Positions 43,691 through 54,734 of a DNA stretch of 64,000 bases are shown here, piece by piece. The DNA comes from Pycnopodia helianthoides. Its lineage: Eukaryota; Echinodermata; Asteroidea; Forcipulatida; Asteriidae. The stretch is from contig CM063251.1 in NCBI GenBank assembly GCA_032158295.1, forward strand, positions 17,485,425 through 17,549,424, given 5' to 3'. The notes under the pieces were generated by a model. It worked only from the letters and a program-made list of their open reading frames with translations, was not told where the DNA came from and searched no databases. Every line of letters begins with the position of its first letter. Position 1 is the first letter of the stretch. The position numbers and the translations under genes are program-made.

Positions 43691-43747
43691 CGTCCCTTGG
43701 TGGGTTCGAATCACCAGCCTTTCGAACGCGCTAACCGATTGCGCCAC
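43691..43747 (-). pseudogene. tRNA-Asn relic, unit 36 (array end)
   Basis: Lacks the whole anticodon loop region, and the 5' acceptor strand is cut off at the array boundary. Confidence 0.75.
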
Positions 43748-46186
43748 GTTCAATTCAGAACAGAAAACACCCCTTGTTAATTTTTTAAAGAGTTTTCAAA
43801 TAAACGGATGAAAACCAAGTGGGTACTTTAATGGTCAGAAAACATGTTGTTTGGGTAAGTTAGCAGCACACGCTCAATAGGGACGTTTCGAATTAAGAGG
43901 AATGTATCATATATCGTTAAAGGAAACACACGCCGTTCCTTTCATTTCAAAAATACAAATTCTGGAAATAGAAGTAGTACATCTGAATGTCCGTTAATAT
44001 TTTTCGTAATCATTCTTAGGTTTCTACCCTAATAAACATTGTAATAAATCCAGGGTGTTTAAGTCAGACTCAATAAATGTTCTGTGTTTGTTAAGTGGTT
44101 TGCTGTAATCGAGGACGGATTCCGGTTGACGTAGATTAGGATATCACCGTCGGCAAGGAAAATAAGGGAGTTCGATGCTGAAAACAGGAGACACACAAAA
44201 CGTGTGGGTAAATATATATGAATGACGATTGAAAAGCAAGGAGACGTGATTCCTATTCCCCACCCCCTTCTGCTGGTGTGTAAACCCTCAACGGGACCAC
44301 AACGTTCCTCATCCGTACCCACCACGCTATCCTGACCCCCGTGTACCCCCCCCCCCCAGGCCTACCCAGTCACAATTCCCCTCAAAAAAAAAATTCCTCC
44401 AGTTGGTCTTGAGATATTTGTAATAGTGTTATTACGCACTTCCCAAAAGGCCCGGGGAAGGAAATAGTTGATAACTTGTTAATGAGAAGGGGTATAAGCG
44501 TGTCTCCTTTTGTTTTACAAAACAGCATTCTTGAATACATCAACGAGTACACCTTTATTAATGAAGACAACCACGTCATGAATAATTCATTATGTCATTA
44601 ACGCAAGGCAACAAACTAGTCTCTTTTCGTGACAAGTGCTGTAAGCCTTCACACATGACGTGCGGTTGGGGCTGTACTCTCAACACAAACCATGGGTATA
44701 TGTGTCAAGCCTGTCTTAACCGAACCTAACGATGTCTTAATCAACGAGGCACCATGCATATAATTAAGACAAAAGATAAGTAGCACAATGAGTCTGCCTC
44801 ATTACTGACTTCAGGTGTTGATAGGTCACAGATTTATCCTTGTTATAAAAATCAAGAAGGGTGGAGGAGAAATTATCACAGAATAATTTCGCCCAAGTAA
44901 GTTGTGTTTTCAACGGAGGGAGCTAGGCAATTGTCGACACGGGCCGAAAGCAATTTCGTCGATTTACTACAACACCAAAGCAATTTCCTACTTAAGTTGA
45001 GCGTGTAAAATAAAGTCCTTTAACAATGGAAGGGCGTGTCACCTATCGTTTGTAATTGATTAATTAAAACGGAAAAGGTGTTCAAATTTAATGGGTGGTA
45101 GACTGGTAGGTGGGGTCAATATATCAGCTCGGAACAGTGGTATACCCAGAGGGGACACGAGGCGGTAGCCCGCCCCCGCTAAGGACCCTTACTCCCCCTT
45201 GTCCCCCACCCCCACCTCAATTAAATCGCAAAAGTGCAGAAAGGAACGGTTTGATACAATTAATAGCCCCCCCCCCCCCCATTAATGATGTGTTTTCCCC
45301 TGCTGCCCCCCCCCCCCTCACCGAATGAAAATATCTAGTACCGCCACTGGCTTGGAACTATCCTATTCAAGTGGCAACACAAAATACATGAACTGAAAAA
45401 AGTGAAAATCATAAAATTGTCCTCAGAAATATTCAGTTGCAAGGACTTTCGCACTAAGGACACAAAATCATCGGCCTCATCAATCAAGTTTTGGAAGGAG
45501 ATCTTGTCCGGGATATCATCTTACAACTTTTGGGTATCGATGAATGATTATGATATCCTATAGCTCCCCAGAACGAAATATCAGGCAAAATATGGAGCTC
45601 AGAGACGGAACGCAAACAAATTGGCATTTCCCCCTCCCCCTTCATGAGCTCAGAGGATACTGTAAGGGTTTAATATCTAACCTCGACATGTTTCACGCTT
45701 GACTGACGAGATGAGCGAAGTCTACCCCTGCCCCATCCCCTCTAGGCATGAAAAAAGAAGTAGAAGTCCGTAATGGAAGTTTGTAATGGTTCATTTCAGG
45801 GAGGTGTACTGCATTGGCTTTAGTGACTTCTGTATAATAATTGGAAATCACTCTCTTTGATATGTTGATTAAACTGCCACAACTGGAATTTGTTTGCGGT
45901 AACTTGGTATGTTTATGGGTTTAGTGATAACAATGGGTAACGTGGCTTTAAATTTTGGCAATGGGTAGACCTAAATGAAAATACAAGGTTGGGGAAGATT
46001 AAACCAAGTTGATTTCGAGTGATGGTTCATTCTCTTCAAATTAAGACAAGGTACTGAAGTGAAGAGAAGAGAATGGGAAAAGATGCTGTTTGATGGACCA
46101 ACTCCATTCAGCGAGAAGTCACAGTTCCCTGCTACGAAGTAAACGATTATTCCCCGTCCCATCGCCCAAGACGACGACCCCCTCAC
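43748..46186. other. Non-genic stretch right of the tRNA array
   Basis: C-runs at about 44348-44358, 45268-45279 and 45306-45316. No supported gene. Confidence 0.45.
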
Positions 46187-46362
46187 CACCCCAGGTTCCC
46201 CTACCCTCCCGGCCCCCCTACCCTCCCCGGCCCCCTACCCTCCCCGGCCTCCCCTACCCTCCCCGGCCCCCCTACCCTCCCCTGCCTCCCCTACCCTCCC
46301 CTGCCTCCCCTACCCTCCCCTGCCTCCCCTACCCTCCCCGGCCTCCCCTACTCTCCACAGCC
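46187..46362. repeat. C-rich minisatellite, ~18-bp unit CCTACCCTCCCCTGCCTC
   Basis: About nine units. The proline-rich open frame across it is a product of the repeat. Confidence 0.85.
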
Positions 46363-46430
46363 ATCCATGGAATAAATCCTACCCTAGTCCATGAAATACA
46401 AATAAAGGTTGCATGGGTTCCCATGTCAGA

Positions 46431-46612
46431 TCAGGGCCCAATTGCACAAAGCTGCCTAAGCAGAAAACACTGCTTAAAAATATTTCTGCCAAGCAAAAGT
46501 AGCAGGGGACCATGTCACAGATTGTGTATGTGACATGGTATTTTGGCCGGTAACCTTACTATGGCAAGCATTATGTTGTGCTTAGCTACTTTCTGTGCTT
46601 AATTGAGCCCAT
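46431..46612. mobile_element. MITE, GGGCCCAATTTCATAGAGC family, copy 5
   Basis: Left AGGGCCCAATTGCACAAAGC, right TTCTGTGCTTAATTGAGCCC; core GTGACATGGTATTTTGGCCG. Confidence 0.65.
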
Positions 46613-47146
46613 ATCTTTTAGTCCAACGGCTACATAGCTTAACCTTGTTCACTTTACATTTCTTGAAAACGCCATGAGGAGCGAAAAGTGAGGAGTGTTT
46701 AAGAGTGGCCGAATAGCTTTTCAAAAAAAAGGCAGTGTGTATAAACAGACTTGCTGACTGATTATTGTACCCTTTAAAAGGGTTTAACTTGGCTTTGTAA
46801 GAGATCGGGTAACATGAGTGGTTGCCTCAACTTGAATTATTAAATTATATGATGGAAGTATTTCTGGGGAAAGGGTTGGTGTGCTACCTGCAGATTAGCC
46901 ATACCTTAACTTGCTTTGAGAATTTCTTTGTTCAGTAAACAAACGTCAAAACATAATTGTTGAATAATATGAAGGATGTTGTAGTCGCTAAAAATAGACA
47001 GTGCAAGTTGTCGATCGTTCACGAACGGTTCGGGAAATCGTTGGGTTCGCACGTACACATTGTTTTATCGTCAAAAAGGGAAAACGCGAGCTTTAACGGA
47101 GCAAACGTCCGGAAACACGCGAGACTTGTAGAGTCTATCTTCAATA
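46613..47146. other. Non-genic stretch
   Basis: An open frame from ATG near 46969 runs into two MITEs, so it is not a gene. Confidence 0.45.
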
Positions 47147-47302
47147 GACCTTTTTCGAAACCACGGGTTGGGCTTTGCCTTGGGCTCAAGCTACGTCAGT
47201 TATTTTGGAAAACGTACGCTTTCCTTACGGGCCTCAAAAAAGACGGACGCAACTCAAGCCGGAGCGCAAGCATGACACAAGCCGTCATTTCGAAAAGGGC
47301 CA
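47147..47302. mobile_element. MITE, CCTTTTTCGAAACC-ended, ~155 bp
   Basis: Left GACCTTTTTCGAAACCACGG; right end reversed GGCCCTTTTCGAAATGACGG. Inner GGGCTCAAGC and CTCAAGCCGGAGCGC. Distantly like 62000-62173. Confidence 0.6.
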
Positions 47303-47323
47303 TCGATTATTCCATTCTATTAA

Positions 47324-47716
47324 AGGAACGTTTAATACATAATTGGTAAGAAAAAAAACTTGTAAAATATACTTTTTGATCACAGATTTACATAAAACTT
47401 ACACGGTCTAATGATGATGATAGTAGAAAACATCCCTTGAAATATTTCTGTCTGAAATGCCATATTTAATGAGAAATGAATAAACTAATTTTCCGATTGG
47501 AGTTTATCGCTCAGTGAGCGTTTTATTCATTTGTTGAATCTATATGATTTCATGCAAAATGTGTAATCGGTTTTTCACTATTTTCTCGTGACCAAGATGG
47601 CCGATCGATCTCAAACTTCTACAGGTTTGTCATTTTATGTATTATGGTGGATTACATAAAGTGCTTACACTGCCAGCAACTGCTTTGTTAGCAAAAACCA
47701 ATTCTGTAATGTTCCT
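47324..47716 (+). mobile_element. TTAA-flanked MITE, copy 3
   Basis: TTAA at 47320-47323 and 47717-47720. 393 bp, same interior as copies 1 and 2; the left end is slightly mutated (AGGAACGTTTAATACATAAT). Confidence 0.9.
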
Positions 47717-47939
47717 TTAAGAGTCGACTGCGGGCCGAAATGTTTAGTTAGCAAACTTAGCAAGTTGTATTCAAGTTAAATGTCATGGAACGTGTGTCAT
47801 TTCCGTTGAGCAACATTTTACACTAATTTTAAATAAGCTTGAAGAAATTGTCGCCGATCTTCCATAATGACAGATTTGGCAATTTCTTCTTTCTTATTGC
47901 ACAAAACTAGCTGACCCGGATACAGTGGGGTATATAAGG

Positions 47940-48400
47940 GAAATGGGGCAGGGGGCGGTGGGTACGGGGGGCACGTGCCCCCAAGTCGATACCCCTGGGT
48001 GAGCCCCCCCCCCCCCCCACCACCACCCACCCCCCCCCTTGATCCCTGGACTTTTAAGACTAAAAATTACCAGAGTAAAAGTTTAACTTTGTTTAAGCTG
48101 TTATGTGATCATTTTCAAACTATTTTTCCATTTACATGCAGAGAATCTATTGGTTTTTTTTTTAACTCACGTCAGATTTTCTTCTAAGAATAGTAAATGG
48201 CATAACAAGAGAGCTGAAAAAGGGGCTTGTAAGAACAAAGTTTCGGCGCTGCTTGGGTCTGTGGAGCCCATTGGGGATATTTTAATACATCCACACAATT
48301 TTGATTTCTTTATAGAAATACCTTTTTTGACTAATTGTTTGTTATACTTGGATGTTGAATTAGGTTAAAGTCCATTAAAGGTAAACAAACACGTCAATAT
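47940..48400. repeat. Dispersed repeat family Q with C-run, copy 1
   Basis: GGGGGCACGTGCCCCC followed by a C-run (48006-48019), CTGGACTTTTAAG, TTTTTCCATTTACATGCAG, CACGTCAGATTTTCTTCT, AGAGCTGAAAAAGGGGCTTG. All correspond to 54.74-55.02 kb. Confidence 0.6.
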
Positions 48401-48535
48401 TTGTAGCATCCCCTTTCGTGCCGTGACAATCCCGGTACCGGTGTTTTCCTCCTATGTAAACACACAACAACCACTCAATAAGATCCCAAACAAACCAGAA
48501 TGCTTTAATATATGTTTTGGTTTTTTTTTTTTTTT

Positions 48536-48826
48536 GCAACGGGGATAAAGAATTTATTTTGGTTTTACTCTTACACCGATGTGTATGAAGCACTGTATAC
48601 TCAGAACTTTCCCGAGCCCTGAGAAAAAAATCCACAGGCAAATCACTCGGTGGGATTCGAACCCACAACCTTTGCATTGCTTTAGCAGATGTCCACTAGA
48701 CCATCGAGCTAGCGCGATGGCTAGAGTTAGTTTTGAAACCTTCGCAGCAGGCACTGCAACGATTTAATAGATGTGTTTTGTTTTGTTTTTGCAGCGGGGA
48801 TAAAGAATTTATTTTGGTTTTACCCT
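48536..48826 (-). mobile_element. tRNA-derived SINE (Glu/Asp-type head) with flanking direct repeats
   Basis: The tRNA-like part, reversed, has GGTCTAGTGGACATCTGC and box B GGTTCGAATCC. A direct repeat of about 33 bp (GGGGATAAAGAATTTATTTT then GGTTTTAC) lies on both sides at 48540 and 48796. Confidence 0.75.
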
Positions 48827-49649
48827 TTAACCGAAATGCTTCTATTCCTTTAATTCACTCGTCTTCTCATCGACCCATTTTTAAAGAAATCATACGACCA
48901 TAAGCTATCAGAATACTTGCGATATGGTTCAATAGTTGTAAATGGAAACTATTTATGGAAACATTGGTTGATATTATTGTAAAAACTGATAACAACATTG
49001 AAGCTTCTGTCATCAGAAATAGAGCTACTAGGACATCTGTCAATGTCGTGACCTTTCTCTGACCGTGCTTGATTGGAGAATAGGACAGGCTGCTGAGTGG
49101 CTTCACGGGATCTGCGTTTAACGAATCACCTTATCTCGATCTGTCGAGTGGACTTATTATTCTTCTGACTCTAATATTAACCAAAAGGTTCTAACATCTG
49201 ACCACAGTTCGCGATTTTTAAAGCCTTTTGAAGTGGCTTAAGAATAGATGGACCGTGTCAAAGCTCAGTTCGATTATTGAGATATTAACTTAATGATAAC
49301 GAAGTGACTTCGATTCAGAATATATCTAGGTAGAAGGGCATTTTTGTCATGATATTTATTTAGGTCACTCTTAAGGTAAATCATTGTGAAACTGAGATGG
49401 TTTCATAAACTTTAGCTAGCTGTGTTTAAAGGGTGAATGATTTTGCGTTTAAGGTAATAGGAGTCCGGAGTCCAGTTTGCAGAATGTATAAAAACACCAC
49501 AAAGTGTTTCGTAATTTCTCGTCAACTTAAAGATGCAAGAAGCCAGGTGCTCATTTGAGAAATTTTAGTAAGGATGATTTATATCGAAGGAGGGTGGAGA
49601 AAATGATGTTGAAAATTGCAAGTTGCCCGCAGCCTCAAAACAAGAGTAA
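48827..49649. other. Non-genic stretch
   Basis: Nothing recognised. Confidence 0.45.
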
Positions 49650-49965
49650 GTTCATATTGTTTGGTTTTGTCCATGCACCGATGTGCGTAAAGCACCGTAT
49701 ACTTAGTACCTTCCTGAGTCCTGCGAAAAACACTCCACGAGATTATTACTCGGGTGGGATTTGAACCCACGACTTTTGCCATTCTAGAGCAGAAACTGAT
49801 GTCTTTCCACTAGACCGCTAAGATTGCCCGGCATTCTGTTCTAGAACGGCAAAGGTTGTAGGTTCAAATCCCACCCGAGTAATATGCCTGGATGTGGATT
49901 CCACATGATTCGAGAAATTACTGAGTATACAGTGCTTTACACACAAACAATATTCTTTATCCCCT
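49650..49965. mobile_element. Head-to-head inverted pair of tRNA-derived SINEs (foldback)
   Basis: The left copy (reverse) and right copy (forward) share TATTACTCGGGTGGGATTTG then AACC, both T-arms, and outer ends GTATACTTAGTACC / GAAATTACTGAGTATAC. The right copy lacks box A; the two meet at about 49830. Confidence 0.8.
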
Positions 49966-50247
49966 AATCAAATTTAGAATCTAGAGTAAGTTCGCAATTT
50001 ATTATTGACAGATGGCATTCAAAGTCCAAGTTCAGCAAATAATACTACTGTTTACATCATCGTGAGTTGGATGTCAACGGAAAGCTCATTTTCAACTCAA
50101 TTTCGAAAAAGCCTGCCAACTTATTTTGATGTCCTTTTGCGGACGTGATTGTAACGGTGACTATGATTTGGGTGTGATGATAACTAGCTTCAATCATGAC
50201 CGATGAGAAAGGTGAAATTAAAACCTCCAAATCGGGGGAAATAATTA
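49966..50247. other. Non-genic stretch, possible 3' UTR of the 50.25-kb exon
   Basis: Lies just downstream, on the minus strand, of the TAG at 50248. No clear AATAAA directly after the stop. Confidence 0.3.
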
Positions 50248-50342
50248 CTAATCGAATTCAAACTCTTCGCGGTCAGCCTTCAGGTCAATGTATTCGTCCT
50301 GCACCCGCGTGCTCCTCGGCCGGTTCCCGCATGAACTGCCAC
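50248..50342 (-). CDS. Probable last exon of an unknown protein
   Basis: The acceptor AACGTTGCAG|GTGGCAG leads into 31 codons ending in TAG. The peptide is GSSCGNRPRSTRVQ then DEYIDLKADREEFEFD. The segment is clearly more GC-rich than its neighbours and strongly charged, like the acidic C-terminal tail of a real protein. Upstream exons on the minus strand, at higher coordinates, were not identified with confidence. A 58-bp candidate at 52977-53034 was judged too weak. Confidence 0.4.
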
Positions 50343-50875
50343 CTGCAACGTTACACCGTAACCTAAAATCAAATCTGACTACTTTTGACAAGTTGTTTTA
50401 TTTTTAAAATAGTAACAAAAACAGTTTATCAGATGAGTGAGTGCGTTGTTTCCTCATCTGTCTCCGATCTTTCTTCACCTAGCTAATTCTTGTTTTCGCC
50501 GTACCCCCACCAACTCTCTACACCCTGATGACCCCCTCCCCCCCCCCCCCTTTGTAGACCTCACTTAACCCTCACTAGGAGATGATAGGCATCCGGGGAG
50601 GGGGTAAAACACAAAGCCTAGGGCAGCCATATCCTGGTCTTGTAATAGTGTGTCCATGCGGAGCACTAGGACCACGGTTTGACTACAGATCATGGACTTC
50701 ATGGCGTCTTGGATGACGTCTCATCACCCACCATTATCCGGTGTCCTCAAGTCAAGCTTTGTCGCTTATGAACAACCTTCAGGCGTCTGACTTTTATTTT
50801 TAATATTATATATTTCTGGAAAATGAAACCAAGGATGCCTCATATTAAGTGACCTTAATCACTATAGCTTGCAAC
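50343..50875. other. Non-genic stretch
   Basis: C-run at about 50538-50550; otherwise nothing recognised. Confidence 0.45.
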
Positions 50876-51140
50876 TCTGAGGAAACCTGTAAACAAGGGT
50901 GCTTGCTATGTGAACCAGATACACCGGGGTTAACCCCTCTCTTCCACGATAAGTGTTCTAGGTTCTTTTACATGCATGTCTTAGTACATGGGACCTACGG
51001 GAGGATGGGACAAAGCATTTTTGTCCGTAAAAAGAACACATGCGCCACAATCGGGACTCGGACCAACACTCTCCTAACATCAGAAACACCAGAGCTTTTA
51101 GTCAGGTGCTCGTGACTGCTCAGCCATACGCGACACGCCA
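50876..51140 (-). mobile_element. tRNA-derived SINE (Leu/Ser-type head), diverged copy 3
   Basis: Same body as the 5.8-kb copy (GGTGCTTGCTATGTGAACCA, TTCCACGATAAGTGTT, TAGTACATGGGACC). The head, reversed, is eroded (GGCGTGTCGCGTATGGCTGA). Confidence 0.7.
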
Positions 51141-51225
51141 ACATAATATACTATGAAACAATTTAAACCAAATATATAATCTGTAAAATATTGTCAGAAA
51201 GAAAAACTGATCTACAAAAACGACT

Positions 51226-52316
51226 GGCAACAGTGTTTTAACGGAGTGCCAGAGTGGCAACAGTGTTTTACCCGAGTGCCAGAGTGGCAACAGTGTTTTA
51301 CCCGAGTGCCAGAGTGGCAACAGTGTTTTACCCGAGTGCCAGAGTGGCAACAGTGTTTTACCCGAGTGCCAGAGTGGCAACAGTGTTTTACCCGAGTGCC
51401 AGAGTGGCAACAGTGTTTTACCCGAGTGCCAGAGTGGCAACAGTGTTTTACCCGAGTGCCAGAGTGGCAACAGTGTTTTACCCGAGTGCCAGAGTGGCAA
51501 CAGTGTTTTACCCGAGTGCCAGAGTGGCAACAGTGTTTTACCCGAGTGCCAGAGTGGCAACAGTGTTTTACCCGAGTGCCAGAGTGGCAACAGTGTTTTA
51601 CCCGAGTGCCAGAGTGGCAACAGTGTTTTACCCGAGTGCCAGAGTGGCAACAGTGTTTTACCCGAGTGCCAGAGTGGCAACAGTGTTTTACCCGAGTGCC
51701 AGAGTGGCAACAGTGTTTTACCCGAGTGCCAGAGTGGCAACAGTGTTTTACCCGAGTGCCAGAGTGGCAACAGTGTTTTACCCGAGTGCCAGAGTGGCAA
51801 CAGTGTTTTACCCGAGTGCCAGAGGGCAACAGTGTTTTACCCGAGTGCCAGAGTGGCAACAGTGTTTTACCCGAGTGCCAGAGTGGCAACAGTGTTTTAC
51901 CCGAGTGCCAGAGTGGCAACAGTGTTTTACCCGAGTGCCAGAGTGGCAACAGTGTTTTACCCGAGTGCCAGAGTGGCAACAGTGTTTTAACCCGAGTGCC
52001 AGAGTGGCAACAGTGTTTTACCCGAGTGCCAGAGTGGCAACAGTGTTTTACCCGAGTGCCAGAGTGGCAACAGTGTTTTACCCGAGTGCCAGAGTGGCAA
52101 CAGTGTTTTACCGGTGCCAGAGTGGCAACAGTGTTTTACCGAGTGCCAGAGTGGCAACAGTGTTTTACCCGAGTGCCAGAGTGGCAACAGTGTTTTAATC
52201 GAGTGCCAGAGTCGCAACACTGTTTACCCGAGTGCCAAAGTGGCAACAGTGTTTTACACGAGTGCCAGACTGGCAACAGTGTTTTACCCGAGTGCCAGAG
52301 TGGCAACAGTGTTTTT
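51226..52316. repeat. 30-bp minisatellite, ~36 units
   Basis: The unit is CCCGAGTGCCAGAGTGGCAA then CAGTGTTTTA. The first 19 or so units are identical, a few later ones have 1-2-bp indels, and the last units diverge. Each unit contains the small dyad TGCCA-GAG-TGGCA. Length 30 keeps two plus and two minus frames open, giving VPEWQQCFTR decapeptides; there is no independent sign of translation. Confidence 0.95.
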
Positions 52317-53739
52317 ATCCGCATGTCGAATTCCAATTCCCAATCTTCCTCCTACGCCAAACCCAAATCACATCTAATCCTAACTTCAGTTTATCAATGT
52401 AAATGAATTGAAACCATTTGTTACTCTGCACATCAACCTCCATCTCTTAATCTGTTCACCATTTCCAATCCTGTTTTTCTGTGAGGGGGACTATACTCTT
52501 AGGAAAAGGACTAGACTGAAGTTACACCGTTCTGTCTTGCTTGGTGCTGGTTTCCGATAAGCAAGTTGAGGGCGCAATATAGGTCGTCTTTAACTCGAGC
52601 ACAGTTTAACTTCACCACACCCCCAACATCAGGTTTTGTATATGAGTTTTGTTTCCAATGACTCTAATTGTAGTTTTTTTTTTCCACCCAACTAAAAAAA
52701 AAATCAAGGTCTTCCGAGCCCTGTGCCCGGTGGAACACGTGCCTTCTTACACGCACGCTTTTTCAGTTTCCTTTGGGGGAAAGCGGGGTTTCATTCCCCT
52801 AGGGTTTATCAATTTCATGCGTATGACAATTACTAACTCAAGAACTGCTTAGTCACTGCCGTTAGGGGTATATCTAGGGAGGGCTGAGGGGGGTCCTATA
52901 AGTTACCTTCTTTTAGTTTTAGCCTCCCAGGTGGGCTCAGAATTGATACATCAATTTGGGCGCAATGTTGGTTCACCTTGTTATGGTTTTGACTGCCAAG
53001 CGAGGGAATATCCTCCAACAAGGCAATAACAAGCCTGGAGAAAACAGAGTGGAAATGTTCGGATACGTCCGATGTAATAATCACGTGACCACTCGTCTGT
53101 TTTAGGGGGGTCTGTTTAAAGGTGCATACGTCGTGGTTAAAAAGTGTCGTTTCTTTTGAGCATTGGTAACTGGGTTTTTTTCAATGTTAGTATGAACGTT
53201 ATACTCATCTTATATCCAGCATGATGCTTCCTCATGCAGTCACTTTGTTCGATGGATTACATGAAGCCTTAAAAAATTGTGTTTGTTTTGTTTTTTCTGT
53301 CTCTCTTTTTTTGCTGATGTGCGTTTTATGAAACTGTTTCGAAAGTAAGAGGAACTTTAACCTTGTAAAATGTAAACAAAGGAAGTAATAAACAAATTAT
53401 GTACAATTTACAACAAGACGATAACATGATTATTGTGTTGGGTTATTGGTTGGGAGGGATGGGTTTAAGGTAAGTACCTGCCCCCCCCCCCAATCCATTT
53501 TCCCCGAGTCGATGGAAGCTTTAGAAATGTTTTTGTTGTTTTGTTTTTATTTTATTTTCAGCAACACTGTATTGATTAGGTTTGCTCGTCTGTCAAACTA
53601 AAATTTCACAAAAACATAATGAACATTGCACCTCAGAATGAAACGCAAGTTCCTTTAGAATAGAAAACTTCACAGGTTGGTATGACTTGTTCCTTGAACA
53701 GTTTACTCAGAATTTGTAGATACATCCGACACGGTCGAT
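52317..53739. other. Non-genic stretch
   Basis: Weak minus-strand exon-like segment at 52977-53034 (see rejected list); C-run at about 53480. Confidence 0.4.
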
Positions 53740-54130
53740 GTACTTCCCTTTAAAGCTAGTGTCATAATTGATTTATAGGCAAAATTATCAAGAAAGATAC
53801 AACAAAAGTCACCTGTGAAAGTTTCAGTTGAATACATTGTCTACTTATTGAGAAAACAGCAAAAAAAAACTATCACGGCATTTTCATCAGGGATCCGTCG
53901 AATCCATCCGCGTTTAGCAAGGTGGCAGCGGGTACCAGCCGCATCTCTGGCCTAAGCATTTTGCGAACGGACACCAACCCTCAGAAATCTGAGAAACGAT
54001 TCACGCATGAATCGTTTCTCAGATTCAAATGTTTTGGGGCGGGAAATTATCCAAACCATATTACTTCGAAGGTGAATCCTTACTTAAAATAGTTTATTAT
54101 CAACAGTTTCCGTGCCTCTTATACCAAGTA
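53740..54130. repeat. Dispersed repeat family R, copy 3
   Basis: Shares ACAAAAGTCACCTGTGAAAG, GAGAAAACAGCAAAAA and CCATATTACTTCGAAGG with 33.66-33.93 kb. An extra GC-rich block (53885-53965) is present only here. Contains the hairpin at 53986-54025. Confidence 0.6.
53986..54025. repeat. Perfect 18-bp inverted repeat, 4-nt loop
   Basis: AATCTGAGAAACGATTCA, loop CGCA, then the exact inverse. The same sequence appears singly in the other family R copies. Confidence 0.9.
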
Positions 54131-54734
54131 AGTTGTTCATGACCATTTTTGTTGTTGAGTATTTACTAACACATATGACAATACCTTTAAGGAATTGCTA
54201 TAATGTTGTAACAATCGGGTTTCTTTGTTCACCCTGTACCGTGTTGTGCCTGAACCAACAGGGCGTGGTCTTTGCTCAACAACACGGACTCCTCCCACAG
54301 GTATCGAATAAAAAACAAAAACAATCACAAGAAATTTTTCTACGTGAGGCCGCGTGTTGATTTAGTAATACCATGGAGCTATGGTCATACCATCGTGTGG
54401 TACATGGCGGGGCAATGTTTACCGTTTACCGTTAGCGTAAATTTTAGGCTTCCTTTTTAATTGCCATGTACGTTTCCTTCCTCATGTATGTCACAAGAAG
54501 CCCGCTTGGTGTTTTGTGATGGGGGAAAAAAAACTTCAGCGAGCAAATCAAAATTGTAAATGTTGAGAATTATTTTCCACAAACAGGCTCTGATTTTGAC
54601 TTCGCAAATATCTAATTTAGTTTCGAACTTTTGTTAAGCTTCCCCAATGATCTGCGAGGCATCGTTTTACCCAACAATAATTAAGTCTACCCGAAGAGGT
54701 GATCATGGAAGCACGTGTGTCTAACACATACATC
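54131..54734. other. Non-genic stretch
   Basis: Nothing recognised. Confidence 0.45.

Larger units (their letters stand above)
37744..43747 (-). repeat. Tandem tRNA-Asn(GTT) array, 36 units, ~171-bp period
   Basis: Each unit is a 70-74-nt tRNA-Asn or relic plus a roughly 97-bp AT-rich spacer. On the minus strand the spacer has a TTTT Pol III terminator about ten bases after the tRNA and ends in GCACATCAA or GCACATTAA just before the next copy. Start-to-start distances are mostly 168-177 bp, with two short units (152-153 bp) around 41.3-41.5 kb. Twelve copies are canonical 74-mers and six more are 74 nt with substitutions. The rest have small deletions or the variant D-arm in which ATTGCGCC on the plus strand becomes ATCGGCC. 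Right-end units are the most eroded. Confidence 0.95.

Noticed and set aside
37744..43747. CRISPR-like array of regular direct repeats
   Set aside because: The repeated part folds as tRNA-Asn and the spacers are also repeated copies; the host is an animal.
46090..46533. 147-codon proline-rich ORF
   Set aside because: Most of it is the C-rich minisatellite, and it runs into a MITE.
46957..47349. 130-codon plus-strand ORF
   Set aside because: Crosses a 155-bp MITE and ends inside a TTAA MITE.
51246..52406. 386-codon open frame of decapeptide repeats
   Set aside because: It is the 30-bp minisatellite read in frame. The opposite strand is equally open, and there is no splice or start context.
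52977..53034. 58-bp exon-like segment on the minus strand (CTCCAG|G ... AAG|GTGAAC)
   Set aside because: Splice sites are passable, but the peptide (LVIALLEDIPSLGSQNHNK) is too short to support it, and its phase could not be tied to the 50.3-kb exon.
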